Source: Tannerella sp. oral taxon 808
GTDB lineage: Bacteria > Bacteroidota > Bacteroidia > Bacteroidales > Tannerellaceae
NCBI GenBank assembly: GCA_002890585.1
Contig: MIQB01000041.1
Span: 1 to 18,020, forward strand
Direction: 5' to 3'
DNA: 18,020 bases
Below, one piece after another: positions 1-7,854 of the stretch (within the stretch, counting starts at the first letter, position 1; every line of letters starts with the position of its first letter). A program made the translations under genes and the position numbers. The notes below the pieces were generated by a model, which ran no database searches, was not told the origin of the DNA, and saw only the letters and a program-made list of their open reading frames with translations.

Positions 1-310
1 GGAGCCAATAATCAATGTTTTTCAGCTCCTTTTTTCCGTGGGAGCCAATAATCAACGTTTTTCGGCTCCCTTTTTCCGTGGCGGCCAATAATCAATGTTT
101 TTCGGCTCCTTTTTTCTGTGGGAGCCAATAATCAATGTTTTTCGGCTCCTTTTTTCTGTGGCAGCCATTTGATTCAATCAATTGGCTCCTTTTTTCTGTG
201 GCGGCCATTTGATTCAATCAATCGGCCCCTTTTTTCTGTGGCGGCCATTTGATTCAATCAATTGGCTCCTTTTTTCCGTGGCAGCCATTTGATTCAATCA
301 ATCGGCCCTT
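1..310 (+). repeat. 40-bp tandem array of terminator-like hairpins (8 units)
   Basis: Eight head-to-tail units start at 1, 41, 81, 121, 161, 201, 241 and 281, the last one fading into unique sequence near 310. Units 1-4 (type A) have the core AATAATCAATGTTTTTC. Units 5-8 (type B) have the core ATTTGATTCAATCAATT. The flanks are shared: G(G/C)(A/G)GCC on the left, GGC(T/C)CC followed by T6 on the right, then C/T-GTG. In type A the flanks pair as a 6-bp stem. In type B the core itself folds too, giving a longer imperfect hairpin. Stem plus T-run is the form of an intrinsic terminator on the plus strand, so the array could end a gene lying left of the window. Units are not separated by unique spacers. 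Confidence 0.93.
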
Positions 311-357
311 CCCCTCATTTCTCCTTTCATTTTTCATTTTCCACTCGATCCCGTTTT

Positions 358-368
358 TACCTTTGCCC
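358..368 (+). promoter_or_regulatory. Candidate -7 promoter box of pgk
   Basis: TACCTTTGCCC matches the Bacteroidota sigma-factor -7 consensus TAnnTTTG and lies 54 bases before the pgk start. The same 11 bases occur upstream of parA. The -33 region is T-rich (TTTTC near 331) but has no clear TTG. Placement after the terminator-like array would isolate pgk from upstream transcription. Confidence 0.6.
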
Positions 369-422
369 TCGTTCAGAATACATAAGGATCGCAACGACTT
401 ATCACCTATAATTATCATAGCA

Positions 423-1685
<1,263 letters not shown>

Positions 1686-1724
1686 GGCCAAGGCAAGTCA
1701 GGTATAGATCTTACTGATCACAAA

Positions 1725-1770
1725 GAGAGGAGGGCCACCCAATCCCAGGGCAGCTCTCCTCTCGGTTTTA
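1725..1770 (+). terminator. Probable intrinsic terminator after pgk
   Basis: GAGAGGAG (1725-1732) pairs perfectly with CTCCTCTC (1756-1763). A further GGGCC/GGC pairing is possible in the loop, and a short T4 run follows. The T-run is weak, so termination may be partial. Confidence 0.6.
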
Positions 1771-1775
1771 TAGGG

Positions 1776-1786
1776 CATCTTTGCCC
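1776..1786 (+). promoter_or_regulatory. Candidate -7 box of the LytTR/FHA/PP2C cluster
   Basis: CATCTTTGCCC differs by one base (C for T) from the TAnnTTTGCCC motif seen before pgk, uxs, parA and hpt. It lies 13 bases before the LytTR start, directly after the pgk terminator. No clear -33 element is seen. Confidence 0.35.
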
Positions 1787-1799
1787 GGCAAAATCGTAA

Positions 1800-2219
1800 A
1801 TGAAAGAAACCACACATCCGACACTCATGGATCGACATCTGATTATCAAAACAAGAGACGAACTCCTCCGCCTACGCATCAACAATATCCTCTACCTCGA
1901 AGCCGACCGCAACTACACCCGGCTGCTCCTCACCGAAGGCATCCAATTCACCTTTGCCATCAACCTCGGGCGCATCGAAGAAATGCTCAACAAGCAGACT
2001 GCCGGCTCCAACTCTCCACTTATCCGTGTGGGAAAAAGCTACATCATCAACAAGAATTACATCCTCCACATCAACCTCCCCAAGCAGAAGATGCTCATGC
2101 TCGTGCCCGGAGGCAAACCCCGCGAACTGGTCATCTCGCGCGAGCCATTGAAGATGATGAAGGATCGTTTAGAACACGAGGCCACGGCCGGAACTACATC
2201 CCCCGCCGAAAAGAAATGA
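1800..2219 (+). CDS. Stand-alone LytTR DNA-binding domain protein
   Basis: A 139-residue protein that is almost only a LytTR domain (about residues 11-125), the DNA-binding module of LytR/AgrA-type response regulators. The evidence is the family pattern: INNILYLEADRNYTRLLLT, then FTFAINLGRIEEML, then PLIRVGKSYIINKNYILHIN and a final positively charged strand. No receiver, membrane or sensor domain is present, so any signal input must come from elsewhere. Its stop overlaps the start of the FHA gene (ATGA at 2216-2219), implying translational coupling. By position it may regulate its own cluster, but that is inference. A second Met at residue 10 (MDRHLIIK) is an alternative start that would remove a poorly conserved leader. 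Confidence 0.9.
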   Translation: MKETTHPTLMDRHLIIKTRDELLRLRINNILYLEADRNYTRLLLTEGIQFTFAINLGRIEEMLNKQTAGSNSPLIRVGKSYIINKNYILHINLPKQKMLMLVPGGKPRELVISREPLKMMKDRLEHEATAGTTSPAEKK

Positions 2220-2912
2220 CCCACACCAGCATTCGCATCGGCAAAGCCACCGATAACGACTTCGTCACCCCAACAGACGCACCCGGCGTCAGTCGCCACC
2301 ACGCCCGCCTCATTCGCGACACCGAAGGCCACCTCTACATCGAAGACGCCGACTCCGCCAACGGCACTTTCGTCAACGGCGACCGCATCGTCCGCAAACG
2401 AATCACCCCCCACCGACACCATCACCCTCGGCGACACCTACACCCTCGACATCCGCGCCGCCCTCAAATTCGATAACGACTACACCGCCGAGTTCGCCGC
2501 CCTCAAGCCCATCTACGACGAGTATATCCGCCGCAAAATCCACATCCAGTCCGCCAATCAATTCAAGACGCGCCTCTTCCAGACGCTCCCCTTCGCCGCC
2601 GTCGGCATCATCGGCCTCATCGTCGGCACCATCGGGCGCCATCACCGCGCCGTCTTCTTCGTCAGCCTCGCCCTCACCATCATAGCCCCGATGTTAGGTG
2701 TCTACCTCGGCGCGCGCCAGTCAGCCAAGATCCCCGCGCTGCTGCAAGAGCTCGCGAACCGCTTCAAAATCGACTACGTCTGCCCCAAGTGCGGCACATT
2801 TTTGGGCGAGATCCCGTGGGAGTCGTTAGCCAAAAAGAAGCGTTGCCCCGTGGGGGGGTGCAGAGCCAAATGGGTAAACGAAAACACGCAACAGATCAAT
2901 TCACACGTATAA
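2216..2912 (+). pseudogene. FHA domain / two-TM / zinc-ribbon protein, +1 frameshift at a C6 run
   Basis: Translation from ATG 2216 gives an FHA domain: IRIGKATDNDF, SRHHARL (residues 26-32), then DADSANGTFVNG. After residue 65 (CCC at 2408) the frame turns into His/Arg-rich nonsense that stops at 2476. Dropping one C of the six at 2406-2411 restores a sensible protein of 231 residues ending at 2912. That protein has the end of the FHA fold (DTITLGDTYTLDI), two hydrophobic segments (about 121-140 and 145-165) and a C-terminal zinc ribbon with Cys 189, 192, 210 and 215. FHA domains bind phosphothreonine peptides. The glycine-arginine usual at the first FHA loop is Gly-Lys here. The shift may be a sequencing error, a real inactivation or a slippage switch. 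Confidence 0.75.
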
Positions 2913-2982
2913 GATTGGTACATAAACATCTGCGCTTTGTACGTTATGAAGCGCACCAAAAGGCCGGGGGCGCCATTCGCCC

Positions 2983-2993
2983 TACTTTCGCCA
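2983..2993 (+). promoter_or_regulatory. Weak candidate -7 box before the acidic-protein gene
   Basis: TACTTTCGCCA differs in two positions from TAnnTTTGCCC. It lies 25 bases before the ATG at 3019, in the 106-base gap after the frameshifted FHA gene, the only sizeable gap in the cluster. It could give the second half of the cluster its own transcript. Confidence 0.25.
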
Positions 2994-3018
2994 CCGATTA
3001 ATAATAAAGTATAGAATA

Positions 3019-3240
3019 ATGGACGAGCAAACATTTGTTTCAATTGACAGCGAGATGGCCGACGTGGTCATGATCGACATGAACGACGACGCAGCCCACA
3101 GCTTCGTAATGGTGGACGACGGCGCGCAAGCAATGGATTTTATCACCCTCTCGGACGACGCCGAGTTCTCCACCCCGGACGACATCATCGACATCGCCTC
3201 CGACATGGATGACGCCGCTGACATCTCCGTCTTCTCATGA
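3019..3240 (+). CDS. Small highly acidic protein of unknown function
   Basis: A 73-residue protein, MDEQTFVSID to DDAADISVFS, that I do not recognise. Over a quarter of the residues are Asp or Glu, and Lys and Arg are absent. It shows a loose internal rhythm of short hydrophobic-acidic blocks (FVSID, VVMID, FVMVDD, FITLSDD, DIIDIASDMDD). There is no signal peptide or membrane segment. Its stop overlaps the next start (ATGA at 3237-3240), so it looks co-translated with the zinc-ribbon/FHA protein. Two threonines followed by Asp at +3 (TLSDD and TPDD contexts) are compatible with, but do not prove, a phosphothreonine ligand for the neighbouring FHA domains. The coupling and the clean composition make a real gene likely. 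Confidence 0.75.
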   Translation: MDEQTFVSIDSEMADVVMIDMNDDAAHSFVMVDDGAQAMDFITLSDDAEFSTPDDIIDIASDMDDAADISVFS

Positions 3241-3749
3241 TTCCCGTCAAGTGCCCGCATTGCCGAACCGGCCTGAGAGTCGACGAAACGAAGATCCCTC
3301 GGGGCATCGCTTCCTTCAAATGCCCGCAATGCAAGCAAGACATCCCTGTCACCTATTTAACACAGCGAGCCGCCGACAGCGGCTCCGAGACCGTCCTTCT
3401 GAGGCCGGTTGACAAGCGGCAAGGGCGGATCACCGTCCTTGCCGCTTTTGATACGCCCGAACAGGTATTCCCCTTGGCCGAAGGCTCACACATCATCGGG
3501 CGCAAATCCACCACCTCCGCCGAGGACACGATCGCCATCGAAACGGCCGATCGCACCATGAGCCGCAATCACGCCCGTATCGATGTCCGCCGCGATCGCC
3601 GCGGCAACCTCATCCACACACTTGCGGACTGCCAAAGCAAGAATCACACACGCTACAACGGCACCGCCCTCGCCCCCGGCGAGACCGTCGTGCTGAAAGA
3701 CAACGACGAGCTGAGACTCGGCCGCACCACCCTCCGATTCAATCTGTAA
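3237..3749 (+). CDS. Zinc-ribbon (MJ0042-type) plus FHA domain protein
   Basis: A 170-residue soluble protein with two modules. Residues 1-38 form a zinc ribbon with Cys6, Cys9, Cys29 and Cys32 (CPHC...CPQC). It carries the conserved basic/Gly pattern of MJ0042-type fingers found at the N terminus of many bacterial regulators. Residues about 75-168 are an FHA domain: IIGRK (G88, R89), MSRNHARI (S109, R110, H112), YNGT (N141, G142) and the closing LRLGRTTLRF strand. FHA domains bind phosphothreonine, and here the loop residues for phosphate contact are all intact, unlike the first FHA gene. It is translationally coupled to the acidic protein and sits 5 bases before the PP2C phosphatase, suggesting a phosphorylation-reading partner of that enzyme. 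Confidence 0.9.
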   Translation: MIPVKCPHCRTGLRVDETKIPRGIASFKCPQCKQDIPVTYLTQRAADSGSETVLLRPVDKRQGRITVLAAFDTPEQVFPLAEGSHIIGRKSTTSAEDTIAIETADRTMSRNHARIDVRRDRRGNLIHTLADCQSKNHTRYNGTALAPGETVVLKDNDELRLGRTTLRFNL

Positions 3750-3754
3750 ACCCC

Positions 3755-4507
3755 ATGACCCTTATTGCCGGACAACCTTTTGCGGCCACCGAAACGGGTG
3801 GACGTGTAAACAATGAAGACGCCATCTACCCCGCCGTAGGGCAGGGCGTGGATGGTAGGCGGGCATTGTTCGTCGTCTGCGATGGTGTGGGCGGCGCCGA
3901 GAAGGGAGAGGTGGCCAGCGCATTGGCCTGCGAATCGCTTGCGGAAAGTCTCGCTGCCACCGACAGCAAACTGACGGAGCGCCGCATACAAGAAGCAGTG
4001 AAACACACCGAGATCCGTTTCGATGAATACATCGCCGCGCACCCCGAGGCCGCGGGCATGGCGACAACGATGACGCTGCTCGCCCTTGATGGCGGGCGGG
4101 GCGTCACGGTGGCGCACATCGGAGACAGCCGCGTGTATCAGTTTCGGGGTGGGCGCATCGCCTTCTGCACGGAGGATCATTCGCTCGTCAACGTGTGGGT
4201 GAAGCTGGGCCGGATTACGGCGGCGGAGGCGGCACATCATCCGCAGCGGCACATCATCACGCGCGCCATCCAAGGCCGGGGCGCTGCGACGGAAGCGGAT
4301 GTGGTGCGCCTCACGGATGTTCGCCCGGGCGACTGCTTCCTGCTCTGCACGGATGGCGTCACGGACTGCCTCACGGACGAGGCGCTGTCGGCGCTCTTCA
4401 CTTTGCACCGCACGGCTGAAGCCACCGGCCGGGCGCTGATCGATGCATGCACAGGCAGGGCGCGCGACAATTTCTCGTTCTACATCGTTCCCGTACGGGA
4501 GGCATGA
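3755..4507 (+). CDS. PP2C-family serine/threonine protein phosphatase
   Basis: A 250-residue metal-dependent phosphatase of the PP2C/Stp type, which removes phosphate from Ser/Thr of proteins in the cytoplasm. The metal-binding acids are in place: NED at 20-22, VCDGVGG with D43-G44, HIGDSRVY with D124, LLCTDGVTD with D200-G201, and the final ARDNFSF with D238-N239. GMATTMTLL and ITRAIQG also fit the family. No membrane segment or extra domain is seen. It is the last gene of the LytTR/FHA cluster and is followed at once by a terminator. PP2C, FHA and a Ser/Thr kinase commonly occur together, but no kinase gene lies in this window, so its substrate is unknown. Confidence 0.93.
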   Translation: MTLIAGQPFAATETGGRVNNEDAIYPAVGQGVDGRRALFVVCDGVGGAEKGEVASALACESLAESLAATDSKLTERRIQEAVKHTEIRFDEYIAAHPEAAGMATTMTLLALDGGRGVTVAHIGDSRVYQFRGGRIAFCTEDHSLVNVWVKLGRITAAEAAHHPQRHIITRAIQGRGAATEADVVRLTDVRPGDCFLLCTDGVTDCLTDEALSALFTLHRTAEATGRALIDACTGRARDNFSFYIVPVREA

Positions 4508-4508
4508 C

Positions 4509-4542
4509 AGAGGAGCATATTCCGGTGTGCCCCTCTTTTTTT
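4509..4542 (+). terminator. Intrinsic terminator after the PP2C gene
   Basis: AGAGGAGCAT (4509-4518) pairs with GTGCCCCTCT (4527-4536) with one mismatch and one G-T pair. Seven T residues (4536-4542) follow. It begins two bases after the phosphatase stop codon. Confidence 0.88.
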
Positions 4543-4557
4543 ATTCCACGATAACCC

Positions 4558-4817
4558 ATGAACCGAAAAAGACTGACGCAGGTCGTCTGTCTCATCGGCT
4601 GCTTTCTGATGATGATGTCGATCGCTTGGCTACGCGAAGGCCGCCTCTTCGTCCACGACCTTACCGCACCGAACCAACCCGGGGCGCCCATCGACAAGCT
4701 CCTCACGGCACCGGCGGCGCTCTTCGCGTGGCGTTGTCGGTCTTTATCCCGCGGCCTTACTGCCGTTTTGCCTGCCCCACGGGGGCGCTGTTTAAGGCGT
4801 CGGAGGGGATGAAGTGA
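4558..4817 (+). pseudogene. Decayed 4Fe-4S membrane protein (NapH/NosR-like) remnant
   Basis: The ATG at 4558 opens an 84-residue frame. It starts with a good hydrophobic N-terminal segment (LTQVVCLIGCFLMMMSIAW) and later turns into Arg/Leu-rich nonsense. In another frame, from about 4720 to the stop at 4817, the DNA reads VALSVFIPRPYCRFACPTG, then ALFKASEGMK. The PYCRFACPTGAL piece is the CxxxCP cluster motif of polyferredoxin-type membrane proteins related to NapH, NosR and RnfB-like electron carriers. So a start and an internal or terminal piece of one gene appear joined out of frame, probably with an internal deletion, since the family is normally several hundred residues long. The family call rests on one short motif. 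Confidence 0.55.
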
Positions 4818-4930
4818 TCGAAGGGTTAAGGGTCAACGGACAACTAAGCGGGCAATTTAGGTCACAAATCGTAAATCTGTCTTCGAAGAGTTATTTTGAA
4901 TGGAAATGTATCGCAATTCTAAAGCTAAAT

Positions 4931-5157
4931 AGTTGCTGTCAATAGGTCGCGATAGTGAATCTATAATTAGAAAGTTGCTGTCAACAGGTCGTGATAGTGA
5001 ATCTATAATTAGAAAGTTGCTGTCAACAGGTCGTGATAGTGAATTTATAATTAGAAAGTTGCTGTCAACAGGTCGTGACAGTGAATATATAATTAAATAG
5101 TTGCTGTCAATAGGTTGTGATAGTGAATCTATAATTAAATAGTTGCTCTCAATAGGC
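4931..5157. repeat. 42-bp tandem array (5 units plus a partial)
   Basis: Units start at 4931, 4973, 5015, 5057 and 5099 with an exact 42-base period; a partial copy starts at 5141. The consensus begins AGTTGCTGTCAACAGGTCG and ends in AT-rich TATAATTAGAA or TATAATTAAAT. In each unit CTGTCA can pair with TGA(T/C)AG across a short loop. The unit at 5057 has the perfect form TGACAG, while the others use a G-T pair or one mismatch. There is no T-run and no ORF through it. It fills most of the gap between the decayed gene and cbiA. Positions 4818-4930, before it, show nothing I can name. Confidence 0.92.
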
Positions 5158-5186
5158 CAGGTTCATATTCTTTTTGTCAAACAACC

Positions 5187-5209
5187 GGGTGAGCACGTAA
5201 GGCTTACCC
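5187..5209 (+). promoter_or_regulatory. Hairpin in the cbiA leader
   Basis: GGGTGAGC (5187-5194) pairs with GCTTACCC (5202-5209), with one G-T pair, around a 7-base loop. It ends 15 bases before the cbiA ATG, close enough to affect ribosome access. I see no cobalamin riboswitch landmark around it, so a regulatory role is a guess. Confidence 0.35.
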
Positions 5210-5224
5210 CCAATATTTTCATAC

Positions 5225-6529
5225 ATGATGATCCCCCAATGGCTGATCGGAGCAACGAACTCCGGATGCGGCAAAACGACATTCACCATCGGACTGCTGC
5301 GCGCGCTGAGGCGACGCGGCATGGCCGTGCAACCCTTCAAATGCGGGCCGGACTACATCGACTCGCGCTACCACACGCAGGCCGCCGGCCGCCAATCGGT
5401 GAACCTCGACACGTGGCTGGCGCGGCCCGAACACATACCTTATATATACGGCAAATACGGCGCCGAGGCCGACGCCTGCGTGGCCGAGGGCGTCATGGGC
5501 CTATTCGACGGCTTCGACAAATCGCGCGGCAGCAGCGCGGAGATCGCCCGGCTGCTCGGCCTGCCCGTGGTGCTGATCGTCAACGCCCGGTCGACGGCCT
5601 ACTCCGTAGCGGCGCTCATACATGGCTTCACGCACTTCGACCCGTCGGTGCGTGTGGCCGGCGTCGTCTTCAACTTCACCGCCTCGGCCACGCACGCCGC
5701 CTACCTGCGTGAGGCCGCGGCCGACGCCGGCGTGGAGTGTTTCGGTTGCCTGCCGCGGCTGGCAGAGATCGAGGTGCCATCGCGCCACTTAGGACTCACG
5801 CTCGACAGCAACTTCCAGCTTGAGCAACTCATCGACCGCGTGGCCGATGCCATCGAGGCCAACGTAGACCTCGACCGCCTGCTCACCGCTTGCAGTCGCC
5901 CTGCGCCCACGCCCTGCGCCCCCCCTGCGCCCATGCGTGCTTTGGGGCACATCGCCGTGGCCGACGACGAAGCGTTTGCCTTCATCTATCGCGAAAACAT
6001 CGCCCGTTTAGCGCAGGCCGGCAGTGTGGTGCGCTTCAGCCCCCTGCGCGACACCGCCCTGCCCCCTGAGGCCGACTTAGTCTACCTGCCCGGCGGCTAC
6101 CCCGAGTTCCACCTCGAGGCCCTCAGCGCGAACGCCCCGATGCGCGCCTCCATCCGGCAGTACGCCGAGCGTGGCGGCCGCGTACTGGCTGAGTGTGGGG
6201 GCATGATGTACCTCTGCCGTGCGGTGACGGGCATGGACGGTGTGACGCGCCCCATGGCGGGCGTGCTCAGCCAGGAGGCTACGATGGCAGGCATGCGGCT
6301 GCACCTCGGTTATCGCCGCTTCACCCTCGGCGGTCGCGAATGGCGCGGGCACGAGTTCCACTACTCCTCCGTCGTCCCCTCGCCCGACGCCCCGCCCTCC
6401 ATCGCCCAGCAATTCAACGCCAAGGGCACCCCCGTCGACACGCCCGTCTATCGCCGCCAACAAGTCATCGCCAGCTACACCCACCTCTATTGGGGCGAGG
6501 CCGATGTGGCGGCACTGTTCGATGATTAG
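5225..6529 (+). CDS. cbiA: Cobyrinate a,c-diamide synthase
   Basis: A 434-residue enzyme that uses glutamine and ATP to amidate the a and c side chains of (cob)yrinic acid in corrin synthesis. The N-terminal domain has the P-loop ATNSGCGKTT (10-19), the FKCGPDYID loop (38-46) and VAEGVMGLFDG. The C-terminal class I glutamine amidotransferase-like domain has LPGGYPEFH (288-296), the catalytic cysteine in LAECGGMMYL (C324) and HEFHYS (H376). The two halves are joined by a short Pro/Ala/Cys-rich linker (about 223-237) coded by repeated CCTGCGCCC words. It could also be annotated cobB (hydrogenobyrinate form). No other cobalamin gene lies nearby, so its pathway partners must be elsewhere or it serves corrinoid salvage. 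ATG 5228 is an equally good start. Confidence 0.95.
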   Translation: MMIPQWLIGATNSGCGKTTFTIGLLRALRRRGMAVQPFKCGPDYIDSRYHTQAAGRQSVNLDTWLARPEHIPYIYGKYGAEADACVAEGVMGLFDGFDKSRGSSAEIARLLGLPVVLIVNARSTAYSVAALIHGFTHFDPSVRVAGVVFNFTASATHAAYLREAAADAGVECFGCLPRLAEIEVPSRHLGLTLDSNFQLEQLIDRVADAIEANVDLDRLLTACSRPAPTPCAPPAPMRALGHIAVADDEAFAFIYRENIARLAQAGSVVRFSPLRDTALPPEADLVYLPGGYPEFHLEALSANAPMRASIRQYAERGGRVLAECGGMMYLCRAVTGMDGVTRPMAGVLSQEATMAGMRLHLGYRRFTLGGREWRGHEFHYSSVVPSPDAPPSIAQQFNAKGTPVDTPVYRRQQVIASYTHLYWGEADVAALFDD

Positions 6530-6802
6530 GGATTACGCGGATGGCCCTGTGTCCCCATCTAATCGCGTCCGAAACCGATTTTCGCTCGACTGTAATCTCT
6601 GTCATCACACAGAGCGCTTGTAGGGTAGGTATTGGTGACCGTTGTCGAAGAAGGACTTCAGCTGACTGGAGTCCCCACCTTGCAGCGGGTATTCATCCAG
6701 ATCCCGTCCAATGAAAAACGGAAAACGGGTTGGCGCCCAGCGCGACCTCCCGCAAATGCCCCCAGACCATCGATCGTTCATTATTCCCTCCCCACACCCT
6801 TT
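6530..6802. other. Gene-poor interval; possible gene scrap on the minus strand
   Basis: No convincing gene is present on the plus strand. On the minus strand an open frame from 6823 to 6605 ends in a stretch that reads like genuine protein (FPFFIGRDLDEYPLQGG, then SFFDNGHQYLPYKRSV, about 6737-6608). Its first half looks random, and I cannot assign a family. It may be the tail of a lost gene or a repeated genomic element. The rest holds no hairpin or repeat that I can support. Confidence 0.3.
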
Positions 6803-6813
6803 TACTTTTGCCC
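6803..6813 (+). promoter_or_regulatory. Candidate -7 promoter box of the UDP-glucuronate decarboxylase gene
   Basis: TACTTTTGCCC fits TAnnTTTG exactly and shares the trailing GCCC with the boxes before pgk, parA and hpt. GTTCATT near 6776, about 20 bases upstream, could serve as a weak -33 element. The gene starts 27 bases further on. Confidence 0.6.
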
Positions 6814-6839
6814 GCACATTCATTAATCAGAGAAACGAC

Positions 6840-7793
6840 ATGGAAAGAATTTTAGTGACAGGCGGCGCCGGCTTCATCGGGTCGCACCTGTGTGAGCGGT
6901 TAGTCAATGAGGGCAACGACGTGATCTGCGTCGATAACTACTTCACCGGTAGCAAAGACAACATCCGCCACCTGCTGAGCAGCGACCGCTTCGAGGCGGT
7001 GCGCCACGACGTGACTACGCCTTATTACGCCGAGGTGGATCAGGTCTACAACCTGGCCTGCCCCGCCTCGCCGGTGTATTACCAATACAACCCGATCAAA
7101 ACGCTCAAGACATCGATCTACGGCACACTCAACATGCTGGGCTTGGCCAAGCGCGTACACGCGAAGATCTTGCACACCTCCACGAGCGAGGTTTATGGCG
7201 ACCCGACCATCCACCCGCAGCCGGAATCGTACTGGGGCAACGTCAACCCCATCGGCATCCGCTCCTGCTACGACGAGGGTAAGCGCGCCGCCGAAACGCT
7301 TTGCATGGACTACCACCGGCAGCACGGCCTACGCGTCAAGATCGTCCGCATCTTCAACACTTACGGGCCTCGCATGAACAAGCACGACGGGCGCGTGGTC
7401 TCTAACTTCATCGTCCAGGCCCTCACCGGACAAGACATCACCATCTACGGCGACGGCACCCAGACGCGCAGTTTCCAATACGTCGACGACCTGATCGAGG
7501 GCATGATGCGCATGATGGCCACCCCGGACGACTTCAACGGGCCCGTCAACCTGGGCAACCCCGGCGAGTTCTCCATGCTCGAACTGGCGCACGAAGTGAT
7601 CCGACTCACCGGCTCGCGCTCCCAAATCATCTTCGCGCCCCTGCCTGAGGACGACCCCAAGCAGCGCAAACCAAACATCACCTTAGCCTACGAGAAGCTC
7701 GACGGCTGGCAGCCCACCATCCGGTTAGAAGAAGGACTGAAAAAGACGATCGCCTATTTCGACGAACTCCTCAGCAAGGAAAAGAAGCAGTGA
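6840..7793 (+). CDS. uxs: UDP-glucuronate decarboxylase-like SDR epimerase/dehydratase
   Basis: A 317-residue extended short-chain dehydrogenase/reductase that most resembles UDP-glucuronate decarboxylase, which makes UDP-xylose for cell-surface glycans. It shows the NAD-binding TGGAGFIGSH (7-16), VDNYFTGSKDNI, the UXS-type YNLACPASPVYYQYNP, HTSTSEVYGDP, the catalytic YDEGK (Y144, K148), RIFNTYGPRM, and GTQTRSFQYVDDLIEGMM near the substrate site. The frame is open from 6711, but residues before MERILVTGG match no SDR and span the promoter box, so the ATG at 6840 is preferred. No sugar-transfer or polysaccharide genes adjoin it. A dTDP-glucose dehydratase is less likely because of the ACPASP and SFQYVDD signatures. 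Confidence 0.9.
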   Translation: MERILVTGGAGFIGSHLCERLVNEGNDVICVDNYFTGSKDNIRHLLSSDRFEAVRHDVTTPYYAEVDQVYNLACPASPVYYQYNPIKTLKTSIYGTLNMLGLAKRVHAKILHTSTSEVYGDPTIHPQPESYWGNVNPIGIRSCYDEGKRAAETLCMDYHRQHGLRVKIVRIFNTYGPRMNKHDGRVVSNFIVQALTGQDITIYGDGTQTRSFQYVDDLIEGMMRMMATPDDFNGPVNLGNPGEFSMLELAHEVIRLTGSRSQIIFAPLPEDDPKQRKPNITLAYEKLDGWQPTIRLEEGLKKTIAYFDELLSKEKKQ

Positions 7794-7854
7794 GTAGGGG
7801 CAGACGGTTATAGGGATGGGACTCCCCCTTGCACGGGTGGCTGCAAGCCATTGG

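Noticed and set aside
1..310. CRISPR array
   Set aside because: Units are contiguous and the would-be spacers are only two sequences, each repeated four times; no cas gene is present.
249..422. 58-codon N-terminal extension of phosphoglycerate kinase
   Set aside because: It translates the tandem array and the promoter region, is rich in Phe/Pro/Ser and matches no PGK N terminus.
4961..4969. Sigma-70-like TATAAT boxes in each 42-bp unit
   Set aside because: Bacteroidota use TAnnTTTG -7 boxes, and no -35 at proper distance is present; the AT-rich end of the repeat explains the match.
5160..5224. Cobalamin riboswitch before cbiA
   Set aside because: The 65 bases before the gene hold only one small hairpin, and the upstream sequence is tandem repeat; no B12-box-like conserved word was recognised.
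6711..6839. 43-codon extension of the UDP-glucuronate decarboxylase
   Set aside because: It precedes the MERILVTGGAGFIG Rossmann start, spans the -7 box and has no family resemblance.
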